From Myxococcus sp. CA023 (lineage in GTDB: Bacteria > Myxococcota > Myxococcia > Myxococcales > Myxococcaceae), in assembly GCF_010998615.1 (NCBI RefSeq), contig NZ_JAAEAH010000069.1:1-52872 (forward strand): a stretch of 52,872 nt of DNA, read 5' to 3'. Made by a program: the position numbers and the translations under genes. Positions 42,453 to 50,597 of this stretch are shown here, piece by piece. The notes under the pieces were generated by a model. That model ran no database searches. It was not told where the DNA came from and saw only the letters and a program-made list of their open reading frames with translations. Position 1 is the first letter of the stretch. Every line of letters begins with the position of its first letter.

Positions 42453-43523
42453 ATGTGCACTGATTTTCTGGTCGCAACCGAGGGCTCGAGCGCTGTCGTC
42501 GTTGGCCGCAGTATGGAGTTCGGCGTCGACCTCGGCTCCAAGTTCCGGTTCCACGCCAAGGGGCATACGGTCCAGTCTCCTGGTTCCCTCACGCACCTGC
42601 ATGGCCTCAAGTGGACGACGAAGTTCGACTACGTCGGCCTCACCGTCACGCTCTATGGCGTCACCGTCATCGGCGATGCGATGAACTCGGAAGGCCTCTC
42701 CGCCGGAGCGCTGTGGATGCCCACGTCCACGTATCCCCAGGCCGCCAAGGACCCGTCCCGGGGACTGGCGCCCGAGCTCTTCGTGGAGTGGGCCGTGGGT
42801 AACTTCGCCACCGTGGACGCGGTGAAGGAGGCCCTGGCGAACGGCGACGCCGAGCTGTGGCACAGCGACTGGATGTCGAGCAAGATCCCGCTCCACTTCG
42901 CCCTCCACGACGCGAAGGGCAACAGCATGGTCGTCGAGTTCACCGACCGGCAGATGTTCCTGTACGCGTCGACGGGTCATGGCAACTCGCCGCTGGACAT
43001 GCACAACCCCGTTGCTGTCCTGACCAACCACCCGACCTTTCCGGACCACCTGGAGAACCTCAAGAACTACGCGAGGCTGTCGTCCCGTGGCGCCACGCCC
43101 GTGAAGCTGGGAACCGGCACATTCGCGCCTCACGGCTGCGGCAGCGGCCTCTTCGGGATTCCCGGCGACTCCACGCCCCCCTCCCGGTTCGTCCGGGCCG
43201 TCTACCTCCGCGAGTTCTCCGAGAAGCCCAAGAACGCGGCGGAGGCCCGCTCCCTGGCGCTGCACCTGCTCAACACCGTCGACATCCCCTACGGCACCAG
43301 CCGCGACTTGAACGAGGCCACGGGCAAGGACTCTCTCGACTACACCCAGTGGGTCGTCGTGAAGGACCTCACGAACCGCACGTTCGGCGTCCGGACCTAC
43401 GACAGCCTGGGGCTGCAGACGCTGGACCTGCGCACGGTCGACTTCAAGAAGGCGGATGGCAAGACGCTCGCCCTCTCCCCGGTGGATTCGCAGCTCGACG
43501 CCAACAAGCAGCTGGCGAGCTGA
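42453..43523 (+). CDS. Ntn-hydrolase acylase (choloylglycine hydrolase/penicillin V acylase family)
   Basis: The 356-residue product starts Met-Cys: removal of Met exposes Cys2 as the N-terminal nucleophile. The family residues Arg19 in GRSMEF, the MNSEGLSAG loop with its Asn, VLTNHPTFPDHLENL and the SRFVRA arginine are present. Members hydrolyse linear amides such as penicillin V, bile-salt conjugates and N-acyl homoserine lactones; which of these applies here is unknown. No signal peptide is visible, so it may act in the cytoplasm. A sigma-54 promoter with paired enhancers lies upstream and a strong hairpin terminator follows, so it is monocistronic. Confidence 0.9.
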   Translation: MCTDFLVATEGSSAVVVGRSMEFGVDLGSKFRFHAKGHTVQSPGSLTHLHGLKWTTKFDYVGLTVTLYGVTVIGDAMNSEGLSAGALWMPTSTYPQAAKDPSRGLAPELFVEWAVGNFATVDAVKEALANGDAELWHSDWMSSKIPLHFALHDAKGNSMVVEFTDRQMFLYASTGHGNSPLDMHNPVAVLTNHPTFPDHLENLKNYARLSSRGATPVKLGTGTFAPHGCGSGLFGIPGDSTPPSRFVRAVYLREFSEKPKNAAEARSLALHLLNTVDIPYGTSRDLNEATGKDSLDYTQWVVVKDLTNRTFGVRTYDSLGLQTLDLRTVDFKKADGKTLALSPVDSQLDANKQLAS

Positions 43524-43546
43524 GTCACTGACTCCCCCTCCGTGGC

Positions 43547-43588
43547 GCGGGGCCGGGCACCTGGCTGCAAACGGGTACCCGGCCCCGC
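43547..43588 (+). terminator. Hairpin terminator after the acylase gene
   Basis: An 11-bp perfect stem GCGGGGCCGGG / CCCGGCCCCGC (43547-43557 with 43578-43588), whose loop can add an ACC/GGT pairing, starts 24 nt after the stop at 43523. Confidence 0.65.
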
Positions 43589-43597
43589 CGCCGCTCA

Positions 43598-43921
43598 GTG
43601 GATGCGAAGCGCGAGCTTGCCCAGGTGGTGACGGCCGCGCTGCACGACGTGCTGCTCATCGCCGTGCTGCTGCGCACGCCCCTGCCTCCCGAGGTGGTGT
43701 TCTTCGTCTCCTCGCTCAACCCCTCCGAGGTCGCGCGCGTGGGCATCCTGAGCAGCGTGGACCCGGAGCTCTCCGCGCTGGGGCCCGTGGGCTTCTGGCT
43801 GGCCAACTCCCTGGGACCCACCCTGGCGCTGGTCATCGCCGTGGGGTGGCCCGCGCTGCTGGGCGTACTCACCACCTGGCGGGCAGCACGTAACCTTGCG
43901 AAGGCGGACCTCGTCGGCTGA
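43598..43921 (+). pseudogene. ABC-2-type permease, C-terminal fragment
   Basis: The frame contains a hydrophobic segment with a periplasmic loop (VVFFVSSLNPSEVARVGILS) and FWLANSLGPTLALVIAVGWP followed by ALLGVLTTWRAARN and the tail KADLVG. This is the last loop and transmembrane helix of a NosY-like ABC-2 permease. The expected four or five upstream helices are missing and the GTG at 43598 has no good ribosome site, so this is a truncated remnant behind the terminator of the acylase gene. Confidence 0.55.
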
Positions 43922-44136
43922 ATCCCCGCTCCCTCTGGGAGAGGGGCAGGGTGAGGGAAGCGGGCCGAAGCCGTGTCCATCTAAATGGACTCGCGTGGCT
44001 CATCCACTGCGCCCCGCCGCCGTGTCGAGCCCGCGAGAAGAGGGGCGTGCACCCCCGCTCTGGCTTCCCTCCAAGCCGTGCATCCGACCTGGGACCTCAC
44101 TCAGCTTCCCGAAGAGGACTAGGCTCACGCCCCAGC

Positions 44137-44979
44137 ATGGAATCTCGAACCTGGCGCAGAGCGCTGTCCCTGCTGATCGCATTCTGTCGCGCTGCTGCGC
44201 TGCTGGTCGTGGCAGGCGTCGTGGCGACAGCAGGGGCGGCTGTTGTCCTCGCCGTCATGGGTTTCTTCACCGGCTTCTGGGGCCCTCTGCGCTACCGGGA
44301 ACTCAACCAGATTCGGGCTCGCTTCGAGGAGATGCCGGGCGTGACGGTGGTCGACGCCTGGGGGAACGAGGACATCACCTTCGAGGACATCGGCGTGACG
44401 GTGGAGCTCGCGGGAAAGGGCCGCATCTCCTTCACGGGGCTGACCCTCGCCTCCTTTGAGCGCGATGGAGACATCTACCTCAACGTCCAGCAGGTAGGAC
44501 CCCACTTCTTTGCGTATTGCACGGCATCCGTCTCAGAGGACGGCACACTGGAACTCTCGAGTCATGGGGCTCGTCTCTACCTGGGGACGACGGGCGACTT
44601 CGGGAGCCACCTTCCTTTCGTGGCGCATCGGGTGCAGGACGTCATCGAAAACGCTGATGCCCTGATCGCGGCACTCGACAGATGGCCGAAATACCCCGAC
44701 TTCCTCGAGGTCCCCTGCATGACGACCTGGGACGATGGAACCACCAGCGGGTGCATCCGGAGATACGACCGTGATGGAGGCCTCGTCTCGGACCGCGCGG
44801 TGACGCGGCTCGCCATCTGGGATGAGCCAGTCGTCCTTCGCGCCTGCGACTCGAGGCCGCGGACGGTCGAAGAACAGCGCGCCGAGGATCGAGCCATTCA
44901 GTCGCTCCAGCAGGGCTTTCGCGACCATCCACTTGGTGAGAGCGCTGTACCGGAGAAGCCCGAAGTTCCTGGACGGTGA
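44137..44979 (+). CDS. Membrane-anchored protein of unknown function
   Basis: The 280-residue product has one long hydrophobic segment (about 9-42) followed by a soluble domain. FEEMPGVTVVDAWGNEDITF and GRISFTGLTLASFERDGDIY suggest a beta-sandwich, and a C-terminal Glu/Arg-rich tail is probably disordered. The topology implies a periplasmic domain. I recognise no family. The ribosome site is weak (AGGCTC). It stands alone between the permease remnant and IS91 debris. Nothing else is evident in 43922-44136. Confidence 0.65.
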   Translation: MESRTWRRALSLLIAFCRAAALLVVAGVVATAGAAVVLAVMGFFTGFWGPLRYRELNQIRARFEEMPGVTVVDAWGNEDITFEDIGVTVELAGKGRISFTGLTLASFERDGDIYLNVQQVGPHFFAYCTASVSEDGTLELSSHGARLYLGTTGDFGSHLPFVAHRVQDVIENADALIAALDRWPKYPDFLEVPCMTTWDDGTTSGCIRRYDRDGGLVSDRAVTRLAIWDEPVVLRACDSRPRTVEEQRAEDRAIQSLQQGFRDHPLGESAVPEKPEVPGR

Positions 44980-45099
44980 GTCGGGGGCTCAGGCAGCTGA
45001 GTTGCGTTGCTCGGGCGCTGAGCCGTTTTCCGCCCCCGTGCTGCGTTGCCCCACCGGCAGCGAGACAGCGCAGGGCTCGGCGCGAGGCCCCGTCCGCTG

Positions 45100-45297
45100 C
45101 CGTGTTCGCCTGCGTGAGGTGTGGAGGCAGGCTTAAGGGGCTTGGCGTACGTGAAGGGGGCCCCCGGGTGCGGGCAATTCAGGAGCACCTGGGCTTGCCC
45201 ACGGGATGTGCGAGGCTGGCCCCGGCACGAGGGCCACCCCAGGCCGCGAGGACTCTCTCACGCTTCAACTGGTCCGAAAATCGGGGGGCAGACCACC
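45100..45297 (+). mobile_element. IS91 C-terminal/right-end remnant (copy 3)
   Basis: The segment from VFACVRCGGRL through the GCGGGCAATTCAGGAGCACC block to the cggcacgagggcc and gcagaccacc blocks matches the end of copy 2 (15980-16100) and the right-end remnants at 14990 and 52654. An in-frame stop and shifts make it non-coding. It ends 24 bp before regulatory site C. The 44980-45099 stretch is unassigned. Confidence 0.65.
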
Positions 45298-45320
45298 GCG
45301 CGGCACGACGAATGGACGGC

Positions 45321-45362
45321 TGACGCGTCATCTCGTCTCTGCGAGAGCTCGCTGACGTGTCA
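45321..45362. promoter_or_regulatory. Paired TGAC-N2-GTCA palindromes (site C)
   Basis: TGACGCGTCA at 45321-45330 and TGACGTGTCA at 45353-45362, 32 bp apart (three helical turns). It lies 48 bp upstream of a sigma-54-like promoter, almost the same distance as at site A (49 bp). Confidence 0.65.
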
Positions 45363-45410
45363 ACGGCGCGCCGTGAGTCGAATGCGCTCGGGATTCAATT
45401 AGTTGAGGCA

Positions 45411-45426
45411 TGGCATGTGGCTTGCT
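45411..45426 (+). promoter_or_regulatory. Sigma-54 (-24/-12) promoter C
   Basis: TGGCATGTGGCTTGCT matches the sigma-54 consensus at 11 of 12 defined positions, with correct GG-N10-GC spacing. The predicted start is near 45438. That is downstream of the ATG at 45403 and only about 4 nt before the ATG at 45442, so translation most likely starts at the TTG at 45460. Confidence 0.65.
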
Positions 45427-45459
45427 GTTGGCATGTGTCGCATGAGCAAGGAGGGCGCA

Positions 45460-46428
45460 TTGCGCTTCGTGAGTGGAGTGATTGTCGCGGTCAGCCTGTT
45501 GGGATGTGGTGGTCCGGAGCTGGAGAGGCAGGACGTCGAAGCGACGGGCCGCATGGACCAGGCGATTGTGGGAGGGGTCGAGGCACGTCCTGGGAGTCAT
45601 CCGTGGATTGTCAGCCTGCAGCAATACAACAATCACTTCTGCGGTGGTTCTCTCATCAGGGTTGGCAACAAGGAGGAGAGCGATATCGTGGTCACGGCTG
45701 CCCATTGCGTCTACGACGGAACATCCAGATTGACTGTCGTCGCTGGGGCTCATGATTTTAATCGCCCGTCGTCCTCGCAGCAGGTTGTCGCCGCGAGAAA
45801 GACTGTCTACCATCCAGCGTACGACCCGGATACGACGGCGAACGATGTCGCGGTTGTCGTGCTCGACAAGCCCATCAAGTTCACATCCACGGTACAGCCT
45901 GTGTGTCTCCCGGGGGATTCGTTCTCGGTGAGCGGTGCTTCGTGCGGCAAGAGCAGTGTTAACATGCGTCCCAACCTGGTCGCGCAGTCCCCGTTGGCTG
46001 AAACGTCGCTCAACCCTGTGGGGCTCTCGTCGGTGGGTGCGGATGTCTCGGATGGCACGATGATGGTGACCGCAGGATGGGGTCATACCAGGGAGGGGGG
46101 ATACGATACATCCTCCATCTTGATGCAGGTGTGGGTTCCCGCCGTGAACTCGGAGACCCTGAAGACTGCATACAAGAAAGAAGGCATCACCATCGATCCC
46201 TATGTGATGCTCGGGGCTGGGTACATGTCAGGGGGGAAGGATAGCTGCCAAGGGGACAGCGGAGGGCCGTTGGTCGCTCAGTCCGGTGGCGGATACGTGC
46301 TCTACGGAATCACAAGCTTCGGCGTGGGCTGCGCGAGGCCGGGCTTGCCTGGTGTCTATGCCCGGGTCTCTGAGTTCCGTTCCTGGATCAATACGCAGGT
46401 CAGCATCAACAGCCGCTCGCGGTACTGA
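45460..46428 (+). CDS. Trypsin-like (S1A) serine protease lipoprotein
   Basis: The 322-residue product has a short signal with lipobox LLGC (Cys16). AIVGG (35-39) is the chymotrypsin-type zymogen activation site. The triad is His82 (TAAHC), Asp129 (NDVAVV) and Ser267 (CQGDSGGP), with paired cysteines as in animal trypsins; the S1 specificity residue region KDSCQGD (Asp261) predicts cleavage after Arg or Lys. The TTG start is chosen because AGGAGG lies 5 nt upstream and the sigma-54 start site excludes earlier codons. Codon use is less GC-biased than its neighbours, suggesting recent acquisition. It should act on the cell surface or in prey lysis. Confidence 0.9.
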   Translation: MRFVSGVIVAVSLLGCGGPELERQDVEATGRMDQAIVGGVEARPGSHPWIVSLQQYNNHFCGGSLIRVGNKEESDIVVTAAHCVYDGTSRLTVVAGAHDFNRPSSSQQVVAARKTVYHPAYDPDTTANDVAVVVLDKPIKFTSTVQPVCLPGDSFSVSGASCGKSSVNMRPNLVAQSPLAETSLNPVGLSSVGADVSDGTMMVTAGWGHTREGGYDTSSILMQVWVPAVNSETLKTAYKKEGITIDPYVMLGAGYMSGGKDSCQGDSGGPLVAQSGGGYVLYGITSFGVGCARPGLPGVYARVSEFRSWINTQVSINSRSRY

Positions 46429-46488
46429 TGATGCGCTGTGGTTGGGCGGTTTCAGGGGGAGACTTGTGTCCCGCGACTGCTCCCATTG

Positions 46489-46880
46489 TCAGGGGGCGGT
46501 GCTCGGCGGGACGTGGGCCTCCACCCAGGCCACGATGTCTCCAATGACCGTCTCCGCGTCGGGTTCGTGCGCGAGGTCGTGGCGCTGGCCCTCGTAGATG
46601 ATGAGGCGCTTGTCGGCGATCGTGGCCTGCGCCACCAGGGCGCAGCTGCCTTCGATGGAGGTGGTGACGTCCTCGCCCCCGTGCACCACCAGCAGGGGGA
46701 GTCTCAGGTCCAGGAGCCTCCCCTTGAGCGCTTCGATGGCGGCGATGAGCGCCTTGGCGGAGCGCGCGGGCAGCTTCTCGTGGGTGATGAGCGGATCCGC
46801 GAGGAACCGCTCCTTCTCCGGGCCGTCGTGAAGGAACATCTGGCTGTCCAGGTCCTGCGCGGGCAGCCCGGGGGGAACTG
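46489..46880 (-). pseudogene. Alpha/beta hydrolase (lysophospholipase-like), C-terminal half
   Basis: The frame reads LPARSAKALIAAIEALKGRL, then LPLLVVHGGEDVTTSIEGSC (acid Asp) and IIYEGQRHDLAHEPDAE (catalytic His), the second half of a monoacylglycerol-lipase-type alpha/beta hydrolase. The nucleophile GxSxG half is absent: homology ends near 46880, where a different plus-strand fragment begins. It is therefore a broken gene. Confidence 0.7.
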
Positions 46881-46882
46881 AC

Positions 46883-47065
46883 TTGAAGCCGGAGATGGTC
46901 GAAGCGCGGCGCACACATCCTCGCGCATATGAACCGTGGACCGACGAAGAGGAGGCTGCGGTTGGTGCGCTCGTGCGCCGCAAGGTCAACTCGGACGGAA
47001 TTGCGAAGATTCTGGGCCGGCAGCCCAGCGCCATCGATCGAAAGATGAAGGAGTTGCTCGCTTGA
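46883..47065 (+). CDS. Small SANT/Myb-like helix-turn-helix protein or fragment
   Basis: The 60-residue frame contains YEPWTDEEEAAVGALVRRKV and ILGRQPSAIDRKMKELL. The pattern W-T-x-E-E-x-x-x-L and G-R-x-P-x-A-I-x-x-K-L is the Myb/SANT-like DNA-binding tail seen at the C-terminus of several bacterial helicases and as small proteins. No good ribosome site precedes 46883, so it may be the detached 3' end of a larger gene. It abuts the truncated hydrolase, which suggests a rearrangement junction at about 46880. Confidence 0.45.
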   Translation: MKPEMVEARRTHPRAYEPWTDEEEAAVGALVRRKVNSDGIAKILGRQPSAIDRKMKELLA

Positions 47066-47240
47066 GCCACGGCTTGGATGGGGAGTCAGCCATCTTCGCC
47101 ACGCCGCACCTGTCACGACGCGGGCGCGGAGAATGAACGAAGACGAGCCGTGCTCGCCAGAAGGCGCGACGGTAAAATGGTGGAACGCGTTCCCGGGGAT
47201 CGGCCCGTGCACGGAGTGAGACCGGGGTAGGTTCGAGGCA

Positions 47241-48197
47241 ATGAACAAGGGAACCGGTACCCCCGACGTACCTGTTGTCGTCTACCATGACCTCGAGAGC
47301 TGGGCGGCGATGCTGTTGCTCGATCTGGTAGCGCTCGTGGCACTCATCGTCGCGCATGTCCTTGACGTGGACATCGCCGAGTTCGGGGTGATGGCATACT
47401 GCCTCCTGGGCAGCTCGGCGGTGATCGCGCTGGTGGGCCGCCGGCGCATCGAGATGGGGCCCGCGGGCATCCGGGTGTACCGGCGCGGCAGACTGCGCTT
47501 GCAGCGTCCGCTCTCGGCCTTCTCGCGCCTGAAGCCGATGTTCCCTGGGGTGGTGGCCATTGTCTTCGACGATGGTGCATGGACCTGGATTCCCTCGATG
47601 GGGCAGGAGGGGACGACGATCGTGGACTTTCTGTCCGCCACGCGCGAGCCGGAGGTCGTCCTCGGTCCGACCCGTGGCTCGAATGTGCTCGAGATGCTTG
47701 TGACTGCGTTGCGATTCCCCGCGGGAACGTGTGTCGGCTGTAGCCGCGAGGCCACCACCAGCGTGGAGTTCGAGGCGAGCTCAGGATGGGACTTCGTCGT
47801 CGTCTCCTGGGGTGTCGTCCGCACCTTGAGGGCACCAGCCTGTGGGAGTTGCCGGTCGCGGCGCAAAAGGCTTCTCCGGGGGGCGTACATGCTCCCGGTG
47901 CTCGCGCTGCTCTACGTCCTGCCCGGTCCGTGGTCCCCAGTGGGGCAGCCGGACCCGATTCGGACCGCAGCCTTCTTCATCGGGGTGCTTTCCTTTTTGG
48001 GGCTGCTGCGGTGGGGGGCATCCTGGTGCGACTGGTGGGTCTTCGGGCTCTGGGGCTTCTCCTTGTCGAGAGACACCTCGCGCGTGCGACTGCGCGTGCG
48101 TGATGCCGGCTTGCGCCACGACATCGCCCGGCTGGCGCGGTCTCCTGGCACGGGCGTGGCCGCCGTCGGCGTCGAGGGCACGATGTTTGACCTCTGA
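47241..48197 (+). CDS. Polytopic membrane protein of unknown function
   Basis: The 318-residue product has two pairs of hydrophobic segments (about 22-45, 50-68, 216-232, 240-258) and a cytoplasmic-looking loop between them. The loop contains CVGC and, after about 38 residues, CGSC, which together could bind one metal ion. I recognise no family. No close ribosome site is obvious, although GTAGG lies upstream. It is an isolated gene; the preceding 47066-47240 stretch has no feature I can name. Confidence 0.65.
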   Translation: MNKGTGTPDVPVVVYHDLESWAAMLLLDLVALVALIVAHVLDVDIAEFGVMAYCLLGSSAVIALVGRRRIEMGPAGIRVYRRGRLRLQRPLSAFSRLKPMFPGVVAIVFDDGAWTWIPSMGQEGTTIVDFLSATREPEVVLGPTRGSNVLEMLVTALRFPAGTCVGCSREATTSVEFEASSGWDFVVVSWGVVRTLRAPACGSCRSRRKRLLRGAYMLPVLALLYVLPGPWSPVGQPDPIRTAAFFIGVLSFLGLLRWGASWCDWWVFGLWGFSLSRDTSRVRLRVRDAGLRHDIARLARSPGTGVAAVGVEGTMFDL

Positions 48198-48484
48198 GCA
48201 GGAGGCTTGGCGCCAGCGAAGCTCGTCGCGCCAGACTCGCTTGTCGTTGCGTTTGTCAAACGGCAGAGGTGTATTGACGAAGCCGAGCGCCTATCGCGTC
48301 TACCTCATGGGTGCGCGGCGGCACGGAGAGCGGGCGACCCCTGACGCCCGGCCGGGAGCGCTCGCCAAGCGGGCCCATCAAGGCGAGCCCGCGCCGTACA
48401 TGACGATGATTGCGGACACCGTCCGCGATGCCCAGGCACTGCTCGCCGCCGTGCTGGCGAGTTCCGCCCCACATCGACCCATCG

Positions 48485-48703
48485 ATGGAGGAAATTGCCC
48501 CCGCGCGACACATGGCGACGATTCACCAGGACTGGCTGCTGCTGACGGCGAACCAGGATGACTTCGCCCCCGTCTCGGACAGCCGCGCCCGGTTCGATGC
48601 CGCGCCGTCCCGCCGCAAGACACACAAGGCCTTCGACAGCGGGCATGTCCTCCCACGAGAGTACCTGGACGAGGCGCGCCGTTGGCTTCACTCGGAACGC
48701 CGC
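48485..48703 (+). pseudogene. Dienelactone-hydrolase-like C-terminal remnant
   Basis: The plus frame reads WLLLTANQDDFAPVSDSRAR and KAFDSGHVLPREYLDEARRW. The D-F-x-P and SGHVLPRE motifs hold the catalytic Asp and His region of an alpha/beta hydrolase that is often fused to myxobacterial protein kinases. The N-terminal part is missing. The preceding 48198-48484 stretch has open frames but nothing recognisable. Confidence 0.45.
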
Positions 48704-48785
48704 GCGCCTGAACCGGAGCGCCTTCGAGCCGTTCCGACATGGAGTGGCCCGCGATTTCACTTCGCGTTTGAGAGCGGCACGCAGG

Positions 48786-50027
48786 TCACGGGGTGGCCTG
48801 CGCCGGGGGCGTCTGGGGCACGACGGAGACCTTGCCCTGCTCCTGCTGAAGGGTGTGCGTGCTGCCGTGCGCGAAGCGCTGGAACTCCTCGAGTGTTTCG
48901 GGGGTGTAGGTGATGGCGGGCTGGTCGTCGCCGTGGAAGACCACGCTGTACCGCGCGTCGCGCGCGTTTCGTTCCTTCTCGCCCTTGCCCAAGGCCTTGG
49001 CGGGCCGCAGCTCGGCGTCGGTGGGCCAGCGCGCCTCGAGCGTGGTGCCGTTCGCCTTCACGTCCCGGTCGTGCATCCAGCGCCACTCCTTCCAGGTGTA
49101 CCAGGTCGCCTGGCGCGGCACGCTCCGGTAGCGCGGCTCCTGGCGTGAGCGCTGCTCGTCCACGTAGCGCGGCTCCTTGCGCTTCTTCGTCACGGAGCAG
49201 TACCGGGTGGTGCAGCTCCGATCTCCTCCGGTGCAGGTCGTCTTGCAGGTCGCGAAGCCGTTCCTGTTGCTGGTGCACTGCTCGCTGCACTTCTTGGGCG
49301 TCGTGGTGCAGTCCTCACCGCAAGCCTCCTTGTCGCGGTAGGTCTCCGTGGTGAAGCCCCGCTGGACGCGCTCCGTGTAGTGGACGGTCGTGTAGCCGGC
49401 GAGCACCTGGTCGTCATGGTGGTGGCGCTTGCCCTGCGCCTTCACCAGGAGGGCGCCTTCTGGCCGGTCCTCCTCGAAGCCCTCGTCATCCACCAGGCGG
49501 TAGCGCTCCACGCTCACCGTGTGCTCCCAGGAGACCTCCTTGACCTGGAGCGTCCGCGTCCTCTCCGGCGCTGTCGTGGCCGCCGTCGCCGCCGTCGCGG
49601 GGGCGGTCCCCTTCTTGCCGGAGGACATCCACATGGGGCAGCAGCAGCCGAAGAACGCGATGATGAAGAGGATGTAGCAGCCCAGGCGCCTGTTGCTCTT
49701 CGCCCCCTTCTTCGCGTCTGGCGTGGGGCGCGTGGGCTCGGCGGGAATCGAGCCTTCGACGGCGGACGCGCCGCAGTGCTTGCAGCCGCCGTCCAGGGCC
49801 CGCTGGTCGCTCTCGCAATAGGCGCATCGCCAGTTGGGACCGGCGGTGGCCATCCTCAGCAGGGCCTCGTCGGTCACCGTGACGGCGGACGCGGTGTCCT
49901 CCGGCATCTCATACTGCTCGCTGCCGTCCTTGGCGTTCTTGCAGCCCTGGCACACCATGTAGCGGCCGAGGTTGCGGTGGCTGCAGCTCGAACAACGCCA
50001 GAACATCTCAATGTGCCGCTCAGACAT
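48786..50027 (-). CDS. Zinc-ribbon/RanBP2-type membrane protein
   Basis: The 413-residue product has two N-terminal CxxC-x10-CxxC zinc fingers (FWRCSSCSHRNLGRYMVCQG and NWRCAYCESDQRALDGGCKH), one transmembrane segment with a Cys cluster (about 115-135; IIAFFGCCCPMW) and a large C-terminal domain. That domain has a Cys-rich stretch (about 235-275) and strings of Tyr/Trp/Arg (YVDEQRSRQEPRYRSVPRQA). The fingers would be cytoplasmic and the large domain periplasmic. The family is not recognised; similar two-finger membrane proteins are common in myxobacteria. Confidence 0.7.
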   Translation of the reverse strand: MSERHIEMFWRCSSCSHRNLGRYMVCQGCKNAKDGSEQYEMPEDTASAVTVTDEALLRMATAGPNWRCAYCESDQRALDGGCKHCGASAVEGSIPAEPTRPTPDAKKGAKSNRRLGCYILFIIAFFGCCCPMWMSSGKKGTAPATAATAATTAPERTRTLQVKEVSWEHTVSVERYRLVDDEGFEEDRPEGALLVKAQGKRHHHDDQVLAGYTTVHYTERVQRGFTTETYRDKEACGEDCTTTPKKCSEQCTSNRNGFATCKTTCTGGDRSCTTRYCSVTKKRKEPRYVDEQRSRQEPRYRSVPRQATWYTWKEWRWMHDRDVKANGTTLEARWPTDAELRPAKALGKGEKERNARDARYSVVFHGDDQPAITYTPETLEEFQRFAHGSTHTLQQEQGKVSVVPQTPPAQATP

Positions 50028-50264
50028 CCTCTGTTTTCCCCCTCGGGTGCGTACCGCGAGCGGTGCGGCCTATAGCACGGAGCGAGCCTGACGGGCGGCA
50101 CGGGGAAGGCCGTGCCGCTCCCGCGTCGCTCGGAGTGCGTGGGGTGACAGCCAGGGAGAAGAACCGCGTGCAGAGAAGGATTGAGACGAATCGACGCGAG
50201 GCAATCGCAACCTGCTCGCGCGGGAAGATGGTTTCAGACTGGATTGAACGGCACGCCTGGGCGT

Positions 50265-50292
50265 TTGGAGTCTTGAAGAAATTGCCTACACT
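50265..50292 (+). promoter_or_regulatory. Putative housekeeping promoter
   Basis: TTGGAG (50265-50270), 16-bp spacer, TACACT (50287-50292), about 70 bp upstream of the lipoprotein gene at 50361. This is a moderate match to the -35/-10 consensus. Confidence 0.35.
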
Positions 50293-50597
50293 GCCAGCCC
50301 GCTGGCGCTCCGAGGACGTGCGTGGAGCGCCAGCATTCATCCCCATACCCCTGGAGTGTCATGCGTCGCATCATCGCCCTGCTTGCCGCGCTGAACCTGG
50401 TTGCATGTGCCCACGGTGGTGGCGCCGCGCCGGAAGCCGCCTCGGCCACGAAGCCCGCGGCGCCAAAGCCCGTCGCCACGCCCGAGGCGAAAGCGGCTGC
50501 CTCCGAGGCATCCGGACTGGCCATGAAGGGCGACAACGCGCGCGCCCTTCCCCTGTTCCGAAGCGCTTGGGAAGGCGGGGTGCGCAGCAGGAACCTA

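Noticed and set aside
46883..47065. Reading the Myb-like piece as part of the minus-strand hydrolase region
   Set aside because: The minus-strand translation here has no hydrolase similarity, while the plus frame has a coherent helix-turn-helix pattern.
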